Below are positions 1 through 7,928 of a DNA stretch of 64,000 bases, piece after piece. Origin of the DNA: CALBPI01 sp038521865 (GTDB taxonomy: Bacteria; Pseudomonadota; Gammaproteobacteria; Steroidobacterales; Woeseiaceae). The notes under the pieces were generated by a model. It had not been told where the DNA came from, made no database searches, and was given only the letters and a program-made list of their open reading frames with translations. Each line of letters opens with the position of its first letter. The stretch's first letter is position 1. A program made the translations under genes and the position numbers. The stretch lies in the NCBI GenBank assembly GCA_038521865.1, contig JBCBKO010000005.1, forward strand, positions 192,723 to 256,722, in the 5' to 3' direction.

Positions 1-86
1 GCAATCCGCGTTTGCATCGCCGCGTTCAGCTGCCCCTTCGCGAAAGGGTAGGGTTGATGGCCATTGATGATGAGCGCTTTCGTCAT
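1..86 (-). CDS. NAD(P)H:quinone oxidoreductase-like flavoprotein, N-terminal fragment
   Basis: Only the first 28 codons lie in the window; the gene continues past the left edge. The visible start MTKALIINGHQPYPFAKGQL resembles the N-terminus of flavodoxin-fold, MdaB/NQO-type NAD(P)H oxidoreductases: a first beta strand (ALIINGH) running into the FMN phosphate loop, followed by an asparagine-containing helix (LNAAM). The ATG at 84-86 is preceded by a GGAGATC ribosome binding site on the minus strand. The gene is divergent from an HxlR regulator, a pairing that is common for quinone or electrophile detoxification. The family is inferred from a short segment, so the exact substrate is unknown. 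Confidence 0.7.
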   Translation of the reverse strand, partial: MTKALIINGHQPYPFAKGQLNAAMQTRI

Positions 87-156
87 CGGTGATCTCCTGA
101 ATGACGTTGATTCTCTTGTTGATGCGCGTACTATGCTGCGTAAGAAACAAAAAGCA

Positions 157-173
157 ACTAGTATACTTTTAGT
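157..173. promoter_or_regulatory. Candidate HxlR operator
   Basis: The segment ACTAGTATACTTTTAGT in the divergent intergenic region has ACT/AGT arms and two AGTA copies, close to the TACT-AGTA style of sites bound by HxlR/YodB proteins. It ends eight bases before the HxlR start codon, which would suit autoregulation and control of the divergent oxidoreductase. This is inferred from position and symmetry only. Confidence 0.45.
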
Positions 174-180
174 AACCTAA

Positions 181-546
181 ATGAAAGCATCAGTAACGGA
201 TGGCGCCGGTGGGCGTCGAGTGGTCGAGAACGCGTGCACAGAGCCCTGTCCGATCGAGCGCGGTATGCGCATCATCGGTGGCAAGTGGACAGGTTCCATT
301 CTTTGGCATCTCAAAGATGGCCCGGTGCGATTCAACGATCTTTCGCGCATGATTGGTGGTGCAAGCAAGAAAATGCTCACCGAGCGTTTGCGCCAGCTGG
401 TGGGGCGCGGGCTGGTTTCTCGTACAGTGGCGGAGACCGCACCGGTCACTGTGCACTACGCGATTACACCGTTTGGCGAGACAGCGCTCGGATTCCTCGA
501 TGAGCTGCGAGCATGGAGTGAGGCTTTGCCTGAGTCGGACGTCTAG
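181..546 (+). CDS. HxlR family winged-helix transcriptional regulator
   Basis: This 121-residue protein matches the full HxlR (PF01638) pattern: an N-terminal CTEPCPIERGM segment, then IGGKWTGSILWHLKDGPVRF, the recognition-helix region (SKKMLTERLRQL) and the wing (VHYAITPFGE). Cys19 and Cys23 lie just before the winged helix. In YodB/QorR-type members a conserved N-terminal cysteine senses quinones or other electrophiles, so thiol-based sensing is plausible. It is transcribed divergently from a quinone-reductase-like gene, its likely target. The ATG has no clear Shine-Dalgarno sequence. The 3' end overlaps the convergent membrane protein gene by 4 bp. Confidence 0.9.
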   Translation: MKASVTDGAGGRRVVENACTEPCPIERGMRIIGGKWTGSILWHLKDGPVRFNDLSRMIGGASKKMLTERLRQLVGRGLVSRTVAETAPVTVHYAITPFGETALGFLDELRAWSEALPESDV

Positions 547-1127
547 CGGCCCTTCCGGGCTGGCATCCATCGGGCCACGAAAAAGACACCCAGCAATGCG
601 GCGCAGACCCACGCGGTTGTGGTGTCGACCGCTGTTAGAATCCAATGGGCGAAAATCAAGGCCGTAGCAACGTAGACGGTTCGGTGCAGGCGCTGCCAGC
701 GTTTGCGCAGCAGACGAGTTGAGAAGTCATTGCTCGTCAGTGCGAGTACAAGAAAAACCCCGAGCGCGATCCAACCGGTGAGCAGCGCGGGGTTCTGTGC
801 TTCTTTGATGATGTACCCGTAGCCCCATTTTCGTTCCATGTATACGAGTGTGTGGAGCGCGGCGTAGCCGAAACTGGCCACCCCGATGCCACGGCGCAGC
901 TGTTGCAGCTGCAAAGGCCAGCGCTGTTTCGAAAAGAGATGGCGCAAGGGCGTGACCAAGAGCGCCAGTGCCAGTAGCGCGACACTCCAGGTGCCGGTCT
1001 GGTGAATTACCTGTCCGTAGCTGATCGCATCAGTGGCATATGCCCAACCGATATACAGCGCAGGGAGCGATAGAGCCACCCAACTCAGGTGCTTGATTCG
1101 ACGAGCTGTTTTTCGCGCTTGTGCCAT
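543..1127 (-). CDS. MsrQ/ferric-reductase-like transmembrane haem protein
   Basis: This protein of 194 residues has about six hydrophobic segments and the layout of the ferric reductase-like transmembrane domain (PF01794), as in MsrQ/YedZ: TGTWSVALLALALLVTPLRH, a central GYAALHTLVYMERKWG and a later RTVYVATALIFAHWILTAV. Candidate haem-ligand histidines lie in the ALHTLVY and LIFAHWI segments. MsrQ passes quinone-derived electrons to the periplasmic methionine sulfoxide reductase MsrP, but no msrP gene is adjacent, so a different partner is possible. I chose the ATG at 1127, which opens with a basic segment before the first helix; longer upstream starts would cross the Fur box at 1171-1185. 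That Fur box, shared with the divergent lipoprotein gene, suggests iron repression. Confidence 0.8.
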   Translation of the reverse strand: MAQARKTARRIKHLSWVALSLPALYIGWAYATDAISYGQVIHQTGTWSVALLALALLVTPLRHLFSKQRWPLQLQQLRRGIGVASFGYAALHTLVYMERKWGYGYIIKEAQNPALLTGWIALGVFLVLALTSNDFSTRLLRKRWQRLHRTVYVATALIFAHWILTAVDTTTAWVCAALLGVFFVARWMPARKGR

Positions 1128-1170
1128 GCCCAGTTTCAGCTTGGTGAAAAGACGTTCACCCGATACAATA

Positions 1171-1185
1171 TGAGAATCATTCTCA
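1171..1185. promoter_or_regulatory. Fur box
   Basis: TGAGAATCATTCTCA is a perfect 15-bp palindrome matching the core of the Fur consensus (GATAATGATAATCATTATC type, 7-1-7 arrangement). It sits between divergent starts at 1127 and 1206, where it could repress both the ferric-reductase-like protein and the HhH lipoprotein when iron is sufficient. The match is read directly from the sequence; binding is inferred. Confidence 0.85.
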
Positions 1186-1205
1186 ATAAGAAACGGGACG
1201 ACGAA

Positions 1206-1697
1206 ATGAATGCTTTGCGACCTTTGATGATGATCTCGATCGCCCTCACGGCGACTATGCTTGCCGCATGCGGCAGCAGCAACTCCGAGACCACGACCGC
1301 CGTCGAGAACTGGCCAACGGCGCCGTTGATCGACCCCAATACGGCTACCCGCGAGCAGCTGACGGTGATCCCGGGGATCTCCGAGGCGCGTGCGCAAGCC
1401 GTTATCGAAGCACGACCGATCGCGACGCCAACGGCGCTCAACGCGATTCTCGCAGATGGTCTTGAGCCGGAGGCGCTACGCGACATCTACAAGGTGATGT
1501 CGATCAAGGTGGACCTGAATACAGGTGACCTTGAAGACTACAAGCTGATTCCGTCGTCGTTGTCACCGCGTAAACTGTCGCACGAGTTCGAAGAGTACCG
1601 ACCCTACAAGTCGATGGATGACTTCACCCGCGAGATGGCCAAGTATGTCGACGCAGACGAAGTGGCGTATCTCACCCGGTACGTAACGATCGAGTGA
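1206..1697 (+). CDS. Lipoprotein with helix-hairpin-helix domain
   Basis: This 163-residue protein begins with a lipoprotein signal peptide (MNALRPLMMISIALTATMLA) ending in a lipobox whose cysteine follows LAA. The mature part contains a ComEA-like helix-hairpin-helix (DPNTATREQLTVIPGISEAR), and a second weaker hairpin near the C-terminus (RPYKSMDDFTREMAKYVDAD). ComEA-type HhH domains bind DNA, but in a lipoprotein the role could equally be protein contact. The ATG at 1206 was preferred over longer upstream starts because it lies after the Fur box and opens a proper signal peptide. The Fur box 21-35 bp upstream suggests iron-responsive expression. Confidence 0.8.
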   Translation: MNALRPLMMISIALTATMLAACGSSNSETTTAVENWPTAPLIDPNTATREQLTVIPGISEARAQAVIEARPIATPTALNAILADGLEPEALRDIYKVMSIKVDLNTGDLEDYKLIPSSLSPRKLSHEFEEYRPYKSMDDFTREMAKYVDADEVAYLTRYVTIE

Positions 1698-1715
1698 TCG
1701 ACACAGGGTAACGCG

Positions 1716-3194
1716 ATGTCGGTTGTGTCATTTAGTAGCGGCCCTCGTTGGGCTTCGGCACTTGTTGTCTTGCTCAACGCTTTTGGGCTCGCAGGTCAGG
1801 CGGCCTTTGCCGATGACGCCGCATTTACGGAAGCGGCGGATGCCGTCGTTGCGGATTGGACGAGGAACTTTGCTCGCGTCTTTCGAGATTTGGCCACGAG
1901 GCCAGAAGCGGAGTTTGTTACCGCTTGGCAGCAAAAAACCGATGAATGGCGAGCGGGGCTAGATGCGGCCGCATCGACACACACGCCGACTGATGGACTC
2001 GCCGATGAATATCGCACCCGACTCCTTTATGAGTGGGCGGTCGGAATGTATTACTACGAGTCTTATCATCGTGGCGCGAGCGCGAATCCGGAATTCGTCG
2101 TTACGGATTCATTCAGTGATTATCTTGATCGTGTGCGTTTTGATGCCGAAGACCTGCTGCATCTCGATGAGTACACCGGCTTCATACGAATCTTCCGGGA
2201 TGGTCTTGCTGACGAGCGCTTTGAGCAGCCGGAGACACTCCCCGGGAGCGCGAAGTACCTGACTGCGAAACTCGAGGCCTCCACGTTTTTCGATAATGAA
2301 GCGGTTCGCTGCTGGGCGGATGGGCAGGCGATCAGCAAGTGGTTTGAGGAAAACAACGCTGATGGTGTATCTGATGAGGTATCGAATTACGCGAGCCGTT
2401 GTCCTGGTGATACGGCGAGCGCGCTGACGGCGCAGTGGCAGGATGAACTCGCCAGCCGCGAGGGGCATGTAATCGAAGTCTACAAGTCGATTGGCGATGT
2501 GGATCTTGAGCTGCATATCTACGAGCCCGACGTAGGCCGAGATGACCAGACGCCGAAGCCCGCTATGGTATGGCTGCACGGCGGGGGCTGGTTCTTCGGG
2601 TCATGGGGCTGGTGCGGACCATGCCAGTTCTATAAGGATCGGGGAATGGTCGTCGCTCAGGTCGAGTATCGAACGCGCGGGCGTCACGCTACTGACATTC
2701 GGGATGCGTTTGAAGATGCACTCGATGCGATCGCGTGGTTGAGGCAGAACGCAGATCAGTACGGCATCGATCCAGAACGAATTGGTGTGTCCGGATTCTC
2801 GGCCGGCGCGCACCTGTCACTCGCGGCGGCGGGCCTTGCGCCAACCGAAGCGCCGGGCAAACCAGATATCGCAGTCTCCTTTTCCGGTTGTGCAGACTTG
2901 ACCATTGATCCCTATATCGTGCGCATGGCCGGAGGTATGGAAGAGGCTGTTGCGCTCTCGCCGGCGAATGCCGAGCCGGAGGCCTGGCCACCGCTCTACA
3001 TGGCAAACGCCACTCGAGATTCAGACTGCAATTATGAGGCGGCTTTACAATTCTCCGAGATAGCAAAGGCGCAGGGTGCCGAGATCACATTCCTGACACA
3101 AGAAAACGCAGGTCACTTTTTCCTGCGTGAACCGGAGCGCGCTGAACAAACGCGAGCTCCAGTGAATGCTTTTCTGGATGCCAAGGGCTTTTGA
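1716..3194 (+). CDS. Secreted alpha/beta-hydrolase (HSL/carboxylesterase-like)
   Basis: This 492-residue protein has an N-terminal signal peptide (hydrophobic segment ending AGQAAFA) and a C-terminal alpha/beta-hydrolase domain. Visible motifs are the oxyanion-hole HGGGW near residue 287, the nucleophile elbow GFSAG near residue 360, a later acidic ATRDSDC and a C-terminal NAGHFF supplying the histidine. This is the layout of hormone-sensitive-lipase-like esterases. The 250 or so residues before the catalytic domain (aromatic-rich, with YEWAVGMYYYESYH) match no family I recognise. The substrate is unknown. The gene lies 18 bp after the lipoprotein and may be co-transcribed with it. Confidence 0.8.
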   Translation: MSVVSFSSGPRWASALVVLLNAFGLAGQAAFADDAAFTEAADAVVADWTRNFARVFRDLATRPEAEFVTAWQQKTDEWRAGLDAAASTHTPTDGLADEYRTRLLYEWAVGMYYYESYHRGASANPEFVVTDSFSDYLDRVRFDAEDLLHLDEYTGFIRIFRDGLADERFEQPETLPGSAKYLTAKLEASTFFDNEAVRCWADGQAISKWFEENNADGVSDEVSNYASRCPGDTASALTAQWQDELASREGHVIEVYKSIGDVDLELHIYEPDVGRDDQTPKPAMVWLHGGGWFFGSWGWCGPCQFYKDRGMVVAQVEYRTRGRHATDIRDAFEDALDAIAWLRQNADQYGIDPERIGVSGFSAGAHLSLAAAGLAPTEAPGKPDIAVSFSGCADLTIDPYIVRMAGGMEEAVALSPANAEPEAWPPLYMANATRDSDCNYEAALQFSEIAKAQGAEITFLTQENAGHFFLREPERAEQTRAPVNAFLDAKGF

Positions 3195-3206
3195 AGCGCT
3201 TTGAAT

Positions 3207-4001
3207 TTAGTGTCCTAGTCTGCTGAGCGCGGATTGGATGGCGTCGACTACCGCCTCCCGCTTTGATGTGTTGAGTGCATCTGCATGCGGGTCAGCAAAC
3301 TGGCCGGAGTCGTTATCCCAGTATTTGCCACCCGCATCCTGAAACGTGTCTGAGAGTGCCGCGTCGTAGAGGATTTTCGCACCGATCTGAACATCGCTGC
3401 CGGGAATGCCATAGGCATCTTTGACCATGTTGGTTGCAAGCAATGAGCCTGGATTCACCGAAACTACCAAGGGGCCGCTATCGCCAATCTTTTCATCCAT
3501 GTAGGTTGACCACATGGTAATGGCAAGCTTGCTCTGCGCGTACGCAGCGTTATCCGCGAGGTTAGTGTTGGTTTCAAAAGCGGCAAGATCGACAGGGGCT
3601 TGTGCTGCTGATGACAAATTGATGATGCGTCCGCTGGTATTCATGAGCGGCAGCAGTCTTCTGGCGAGCAGGTAAGGCGCCAGCGTATTCACCACGATAC
3701 GGACATCGAGACCGTTAGCCGCGGTGGTCACCGGAGTCTTGAAGACGCCCGCGTTGTTGATCAGTACATCAAGCTGCTCGTACCTGGCACCGATTTCCTT
3801 TGCCATCTTATCGACGGCGTCGAGATCGGAGAGATCCGCTCTGATCGTCTCCGCGCCATTGCCGATCAGGCTCGCGACGGAAGCTAGCTTATCCTCGCTG
3901 CGACCATGCAGGAGCAGATGATGTCCGTCTGCCGCGAGAAGCTTCGCGGCCTCAAGTCCGATGCCGTCGGTTGCACCCGTGATGAGTATTCGCTTTGTCA
4001 T
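3207..4001 (-). CDS. Short-chain dehydrogenase/reductase
   Basis: This 264-residue protein is a classical Rossmann-fold SDR. The cofactor loop TGATDGIG is at residues 8-15, the NNAG motif near 82-85, the catalytic serine near 130, and the YxxxK pair at Tyr154 and Lys158. Overall it resembles the retinol-dehydrogenase/WWOX-like branch of SDRs (long loop after YAQSK, LVVSVNPGS). It is the third gene of a minus-strand operon with a DUF1330 protein (15-bp gap) and an MDR oxidoreductase. The divergent LysR gene at 5447 is the likely regulator. Substrate is not predictable. Confidence 0.9.
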   Translation of the reverse strand: MTKRILITGATDGIGLEAAKLLAADGHHLLLHGRSEDKLASVASLIGNGAETIRADLSDLDAVDKMAKEIGARYEQLDVLINNAGVFKTPVTTAANGLDVRIVVNTLAPYLLARRLLPLMNTSGRIINLSSAAQAPVDLAAFETNTNLADNAAYAQSKLAITMWSTYMDEKIGDSGPLVVSVNPGSLLATNMVKDAYGIPGSDVQIGAKILYDAALSDTFQDAGGKYWDNDSGQFADPHADALNTSKREAVVDAIQSALSRLGH

Positions 4002-4016
4002 GACAGTCTCTTTGTA

Positions 4017-4319
4017 TCAGGCCAGATCGTCTTTCGCTTCGATAAGTGCATGTTGGCTATCCGACCCGTTTGTTCGAGCGGCCAAGTGAGGGAGATACTC
4101 CGGGTCGCTCATAAATGCGGTCGCCGCTTGCTTGCTAGGCCACTGAATAATGATTCGAAGCGCTGGATCTGCGCCATTGCCTTCCAACCGTTCATGGCTG
4201 GTGGTTCTCGCCAGGTAGGTACCACCGTGTTTTGCAACCAGTTGATTGGCAGGGCCAATGTAATCGCTGACCCAACTATCGTCGGTAGGCGTTACTTCCA
4301 GAACAGAATAGTACGTCAT
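4017..4319 (-). CDS. DUF1330 domain protein
   Basis: This 100-residue protein fits the DUF1330 (dimeric alpha-beta barrel) pattern: MTYYSVLEVTPTD, a central RIIIQWPSKQAATAFMSDPEY and an acidic C-terminus. Proteins of this fold often act as small monooxygenase- or isomerase-like accessory enzymes, but the function here is unknown. It lies between an MDR oxidoreductase (3-bp gap) and an SDR (15-bp gap), implying one transcript and perhaps one degradation or detoxification route. Confidence 0.8.
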   Translation of the reverse strand: MTYYSVLEVTPTDDSWVSDYIGPANQLVAKHGGTYLARTTSHERLEGNGADPALRIIIQWPSKQAATAFMSDPEYLPHLAARTNGSDSQHALIEAKDDLA

Positions 4320-4322
4320 GAG

Positions 4323-5348
4323 TTACTCCTTCGAGTCAAAGCCGTCGAGTATCGTTTTACCGATGGCCTTGCCACTCTCCTGAAACGCATGTGCGTCGAT
4401 TAGATTCTTGACCGAGATCTTTCCGCCGTGCCTATTAGCCGTGGATTTCAACATGCCCTCATCAATCATCTGCGAAACTCTATTGAGCAGCTCATGTTGG
4501 ACTGTCATGTCGTCGGTCTCGAACATTGACCGCGTAAACATGAATTCCCAACTCAGAGTGATCGCTTTGAACTTAAGTGGGTTGATATCGAGCGCTTGCG
4601 GATCGTCAATCAAGGCGATGTGTCCGCGCGGTTTGATCAGTTCCACGATAGCGGCAATGTGCTCATCGGTGTTGGTGAGCGCGGCGACAAAGCGTGGTGC
4701 AATACCGAGTGACTGCATTTCGTCATCAAGCGGTTTCCGGTGATTCACCACATGGTCCGCACCCATCTTTCGGACCCAGTCCTCAGTGTCTGGTCTTGAC
4801 GCTGTCGCGATGACCTTAAGCTTCGTGAGTTGCTTGGCGAGTTGAATCAGAATAGAGCCGACGCCACCCGCACCTCCGATTATTAGTAATGCCTCGCCTT
4901 CGCCATCTCCTTCGCTTAGTCCGAAGCTATCGAAAAGAATCTCCCAGGCGGTGATCGCGGTGAGGGGAATCGCGGCGGCCTCCGAAAAGGTAAGTGACTC
5001 AGGTTTGCGCCCGACAATACGCTCGTCGACCAACTGATACTCAGCATTCGAACCGGCTCGTGTGAGGTCACCGGCATAGTAAACGGCGTCGCCTGGGCGG
5101 AAATGGCTAACCGCATCGCCAACTGCCGTGACGATTCCAGCAGCATCGTAGCCAAGAATGCGCGCATCACCTTCGGGTGCCATCAAGGCGCGGACCTTGA
5201 CGTCGACCGGGTTCATCGACACACCTCTTACGGCCACAAGGAGATCTCTTGGTCCTGGGCTCGGAACCGCCGTCTCGAAAGAGACCAGGGCATCTGTTTC
5301 ATCAATCGCACATGTGGTTCTGTGACCGAAGGCTGTCATGGTAGGCAT
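4323..5348 (-). CDS. MDR-superfamily quinone oxidoreductase/zinc-type alcohol dehydrogenase
   Basis: This 341-residue protein has the N-terminal GroES-like fold (residues 25-130, with MNPVDVKVR and GYDAAGIVTAVG) and a NADPH-binding Rossmann domain carrying GGAGGVGSILIQLAKQ. It belongs to the zinc-binding alcohol dehydrogenase family close to quinone oxidoreductases (ZADH1/YhdH-like). It lacks the structural-zinc cysteine cluster of classical alcohol dehydrogenases. It is the first gene of an operon with DUF1330 and SDR genes and is divergent from a LysR regulator across a 98-bp AT-rich promoter region. Confidence 0.9.
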   Translation of the reverse strand: MPTMTAFGHRTTCAIDETDALVSFETAVPSPGPRDLLVAVRGVSMNPVDVKVRALMAPEGDARILGYDAAGIVTAVGDAVSHFRPGDAVYYAGDLTRAGSNAEYQLVDERIVGRKPESLTFSEAAAIPLTAITAWEILFDSFGLSEGDGEGEALLIIGGAGGVGSILIQLAKQLTKLKVIATASRPDTEDWVRKMGADHVVNHRKPLDDEMQSLGIAPRFVAALTNTDEHIAAIVELIKPRGHIALIDDPQALDINPLKFKAITLSWEFMFTRSMFETDDMTVQHELLNRVSQMIDEGMLKSTANRHGGKISVKNLIDAHAFQESGKAIGKTILDGFDSKE

Positions 5349-5446
5349 TGTCTGGCTCGCTTGTATCGGGAGATCAGACCTTAATGATCAAGAGAGGATA
5401 GATAAACAGACTTTTTATTGAATGATTATTTGCTTATTTTTGATAA

Positions 5447-6352
5447 ATGGATGTTCTTTCACTACGACTGTTCCTGCGAATCGCGGATCTCGGATCAGTA
5501 ACCGCCGCAGCTCGCGATCTGTCTTTATCACCTGCCAGCGCTTCGGCAAGGCTGGTGAGGCTCGAAGATACAATTGGTTTTCGATTATTTAATCGCACGA
5601 CTCGCGCTGTCTCTTTGACAACAGATGGTGCCGAGTTTGTTCCGTATGCTCGCCAGGCGCTCGAGACCCTCCAAACCGGCCTTGACGGTATTTCAGGTCG
5701 TCGGATGGATGCACAGGGATTGTTGCGAGTCACCATGCCAGCGTCTTTCGGACGCATGCATTTGATTCCGGTACTTCATGCATTCAAGGATCGCTACCCG
5801 CTTGTCAGTCTTGATCTCCGGTTGTCGGATGATGTGCTGGATGTGGTCGAGGGCGCTTATGATCTTGTTATTCGCAATGCACCCTTGAGAGACAGCGCGC
5901 TGGTGGCACGTAAACTTGCCTCCGACCACCGAGTGCTCGCGGCCTCACCCGACTATCTCGCGCGATACGGTGCTCCAGAGAAGCCCGCTGAACTCACCGG
6001 TCATCACTGCGTCGTGCTGAGTGAATTTGATACCTGGCGTTTCGAAAGCGGTGAATCTATTGTCGTGCGTAACTCGACTCGCGTTAACGATGGTGAGGCG
6101 ATGCGTTCATTGATCGAGACGGGGCATGGTATCGGCGTGCAGTCTCTGTGGTTGGCAGGCGAGCAACTCGTGCGCGGTCAATTGGAACCGGTTCTGACTG
6201 ACTATCCTCTGCAGAACGATTCGGCAATCTGGGCGCTGTACCCAAGCAATCGAATCGTGCCTCCAAAGGTACGGGCGATGATCGACTTCCTTCTTGAGCG
6301 ATTCCATCCGACGCCGCCTTGGGTGGATGGTTTAGTTCATTTATCAGTGTGA
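5447..6352 (+). CDS. LysR family transcriptional regulator
   Basis: This 301-residue protein has the LysR winged helix-turn-helix at residues 1-60 (LRLFLRIADLGSVTAAARDL, then RLVRLEDTIGFRLFNRTTRAV) and a PBP-like effector domain from about residue 90. It is of the DmlR/AaeR-like group. It is divergent from the MDR-DUF1330-SDR operon, the usual arrangement for a LysR activator and its targets. The ATG at 5447 has no strong ribosome binding site, and the upstream region is notably AT-rich. Confidence 0.9.
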   Translation: MDVLSLRLFLRIADLGSVTAAARDLSLSPASASARLVRLEDTIGFRLFNRTTRAVSLTTDGAEFVPYARQALETLQTGLDGISGRRMDAQGLLRVTMPASFGRMHLIPVLHAFKDRYPLVSLDLRLSDDVLDVVEGAYDLVIRNAPLRDSALVARKLASDHRVLAASPDYLARYGAPEKPAELTGHHCVVLSEFDTWRFESGESIVVRNSTRVNDGEAMRSLIETGHGIGVQSLWLAGEQLVRGQLEPVLTDYPLQNDSAIWALYPSNRIVPPKVRAMIDFLLERFHPTPPWVDGLVHLSV

Positions 6353-6388
6353 TAGAACGAATCAATCGGCGCGCTCTTGACGACTAAC

Positions 6389-6402
6389 CTATCAGTAGGT
6401 AG
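6389..6402. promoter_or_regulatory. TetR operator copy 1
   Basis: CTATCAGTAGGTAG lies 11 bp upstream of the preferred TetR start at 6413. Its reverse complement, CTACCTACTGATAG, differs by one base from the perfect site at 6984-6997 upstream of the SDR gene. The paired sites flanking the regulator gene suggest autoregulation plus control of the SDR. Confidence 0.7.
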
Positions 6403-6412
6403 ATTGCGAGCC

Positions 6413-6964
6413 ATGCAAGACAAGCGTGAACAAATTGAGGCAGTCGCCACTGCGGCCATAAAAAGGGCAGGTATCGGGAACGTGAGTTTCCGGACCCTCG
6501 CAGAGGCGGTCGGTGTTAAGTCGGCGAGTGTCCATTACCACTTCCCAACGAAGTCAGATCTGGCGGTTGCGGTAGTGGAGGCGTATGCGCAAACGTTTCA
6601 GGCGTCTTTGGACCGTGTTGACCGCAAGTTCGGCTCTGGCGAGGACAAGCTGCTGGCATTTGCGAAAGTGTTCGAAGACGTATTGGCGGATGAGAACTTG
6701 TGCCTTTGCGGCATGATGGCCTCGGAAGTCATGTCTCTGGACGAGGCTACGCGATCTGCGTTGGCACAATTTTTTCGCGACGCAGAGGGCTGGGTTGCTG
6801 GTGTGCTGAAGCAGCACTCCGCGGAGCTCAACGCCGAGTTACCGCCTGCCGATATTGCTCGAATCCTGATGTCGGGGCTCGAAGGCGCCATCCTACTTGA
6901 TCGAGTGGAGTTGGGGCGGGCGCGGGTTCGCTCTTTCCGGCGGTTCATAAAGTCGTTGTTCTGA
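6413..6964 (+). CDS. TetR family transcriptional regulator
   Basis: This 183-residue protein has a TetR_N helix-turn-helix (FRTLAEAVGVKSASVHYHFP, then KSDLAVAVV) at residues 28-65 and a helical ligand-binding C-terminal domain. I chose the ATG at 6413 (MQDKREQ). A TTG at 6377 would extend the protein by 12 residues but would place the 14-bp operator-like site inside the coding region. It precedes an SDR gene carrying the same operator, so it probably represses that gene and itself. Confidence 0.9.
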   Translation: MQDKREQIEAVATAAIKRAGIGNVSFRTLAEAVGVKSASVHYHFPTKSDLAVAVVEAYAQTFQASLDRVDRKFGSGEDKLLAFAKVFEDVLADENLCLCGMMASEVMSLDEATRSALAQFFRDAEGWVAGVLKQHSAELNAELPPADIARILMSGLEGAILLDRVELGRARVRSFRRFIKSLF

Positions 6965-6983
6965 CTTTTTTTAATTCCAAAAC

Positions 6984-6997
6984 CTATCTACTGATAG
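6984..6997. promoter_or_regulatory. TetR operator copy 2
   Basis: CTATCTACTGATAG is an inverted repeat (CTATC / GATAG around TACT), 25 bp before the SDR start codon and matching the site in front of the tetR gene in opposite orientation. A strong ribosome binding site (AGAAGGAG) follows. It is probably the operator through which the TetR protein represses the SDR gene. Confidence 0.7.
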
Positions 6998-7021
6998 ATC
7001 ATTTTTTAGAAGGAGATTCCC

Positions 7022-7795
7022 ATGGCTACTCAAGACAACTCTCAAAATGTTGCACTCATCGTCGGCGGCACCACCGGCATCGGCGAGGCCAGTGCCAAAG
7101 CACTGCTCAAGCGCGGCGCGCTTGTGCGGATTGTGGGTCGCAACACCATCCGGTTGGAAACCGCCAAACTCGAGCTGTCAGAGTTCGGCCCTGTCGAAGT
7201 TGTCCGCGCCGACTTATACGACCACAACGACGTGAGCGCGCTGATAGCCGATATTGAAGCCGATGAGCGTCCTTATGGTTACCTTGTCAATGCCGCAGGC
7301 ACCTTCAATCCGAAGGCTTTTCTTGAGCATACCGAGGCGGACTATGACAGCTACCTCGATCTCAACAAGTCGGTCTTCTTCATCACGCAGGCGGTGGCAA
7401 AAAACATGAAAGCCAATGGCAATGGATCGATCGTGAACATTGGTTCGATGTGGGCCAAGCAGGCGGTTAAGGCCACGCCGTCATCTGCATATTCAATGGC
7501 GAAAGCGGGGCTGCACTCGCTGACCCAGCACCTGGCTATGGAGCTGGCTGAGTTCGGCATCCGCGTCAACGCAGTATCGCCGGCGGTGGTGGCAACGCCC
7601 ATCTATGAAACATTCATCGACCCTGCTGAAGTTGACGAAGCCTTAGCTGGTTTCAATGACTTCCACCCGATTGGTCGGATCGGTCAGCCGGATGACATCG
7701 CCTCAGCAATCGACTTCCTGCTGTCAGAAAACTCAACGTGGATCACCGGTACCGTGGTGGATATCGATGGCGGGGTCATGGCAGGTAGGAATTAA
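7022..7795 (+). CDS. SDR family oxidoreductase, TetR-controlled
   Basis: This 257-residue classical SDR has the cofactor loop GGTTGIG at residues 15-21, the NAAG motif near 90-93, catalytic Ser142 and the pair Tyr157/Lys161 in SAYSMAKAG, ending with the usual TGTVVDIDGG. It resembles FabG-like reductases. It is preceded by an excellent ribosome binding site and by a perfect copy of the operator shared with the upstream tetR gene, so it is probably inducible by the TetR ligand. The substrate is unknown. Confidence 0.92.
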   Translation: MATQDNSQNVALIVGGTTGIGEASAKALLKRGALVRIVGRNTIRLETAKLELSEFGPVEVVRADLYDHNDVSALIADIEADERPYGYLVNAAGTFNPKAFLEHTEADYDSYLDLNKSVFFITQAVAKNMKANGNGSIVNIGSMWAKQAVKATPSSAYSMAKAGLHSLTQHLAMELAEFGIRVNAVSPAVVATPIYETFIDPAEVDEALAGFNDFHPIGRIGQPDDIASAIDFLLSENSTWITGTVVDIDGGVMAGRN

Positions 7796-7864
7796 TGATA
7801 TCCGACACAAAGGTAAGTCACTGGTAAGGCTTTCGTAAGGACCGGATTCCCTGAACTCCAGACA

Positions 7865-7901
7865 CTGAAATCGCCGGCCCCTGTTGGGTCGGCGATTTCA
7901 G
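7865..7901. repeat. Strong hairpin in the leader of the collagen-like gene
   Basis: An inverted repeat pairs CTGAAATCGCCG with CGGCGATTTCAG around a short GC-rich loop, with further pairing of CCC to GGG. There is no T-tract, so it is not a canonical intrinsic terminator. It lies between the SDR stop and the start of the collagen-like gene, and could end the SDR transcript or act as a stable leader of the downstream mRNA. Confidence 0.6.
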
Positions 7902-7928
7902 ATATCGACGATTCAGGGAGTTGTGATC

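Noticed and set aside
543..1397. Longer start for the ferric-reductase-like protein
   Set aside because: It would run through the Fur box and into the divergent lipoprotein gene; residues before 1127 have no family similarity.
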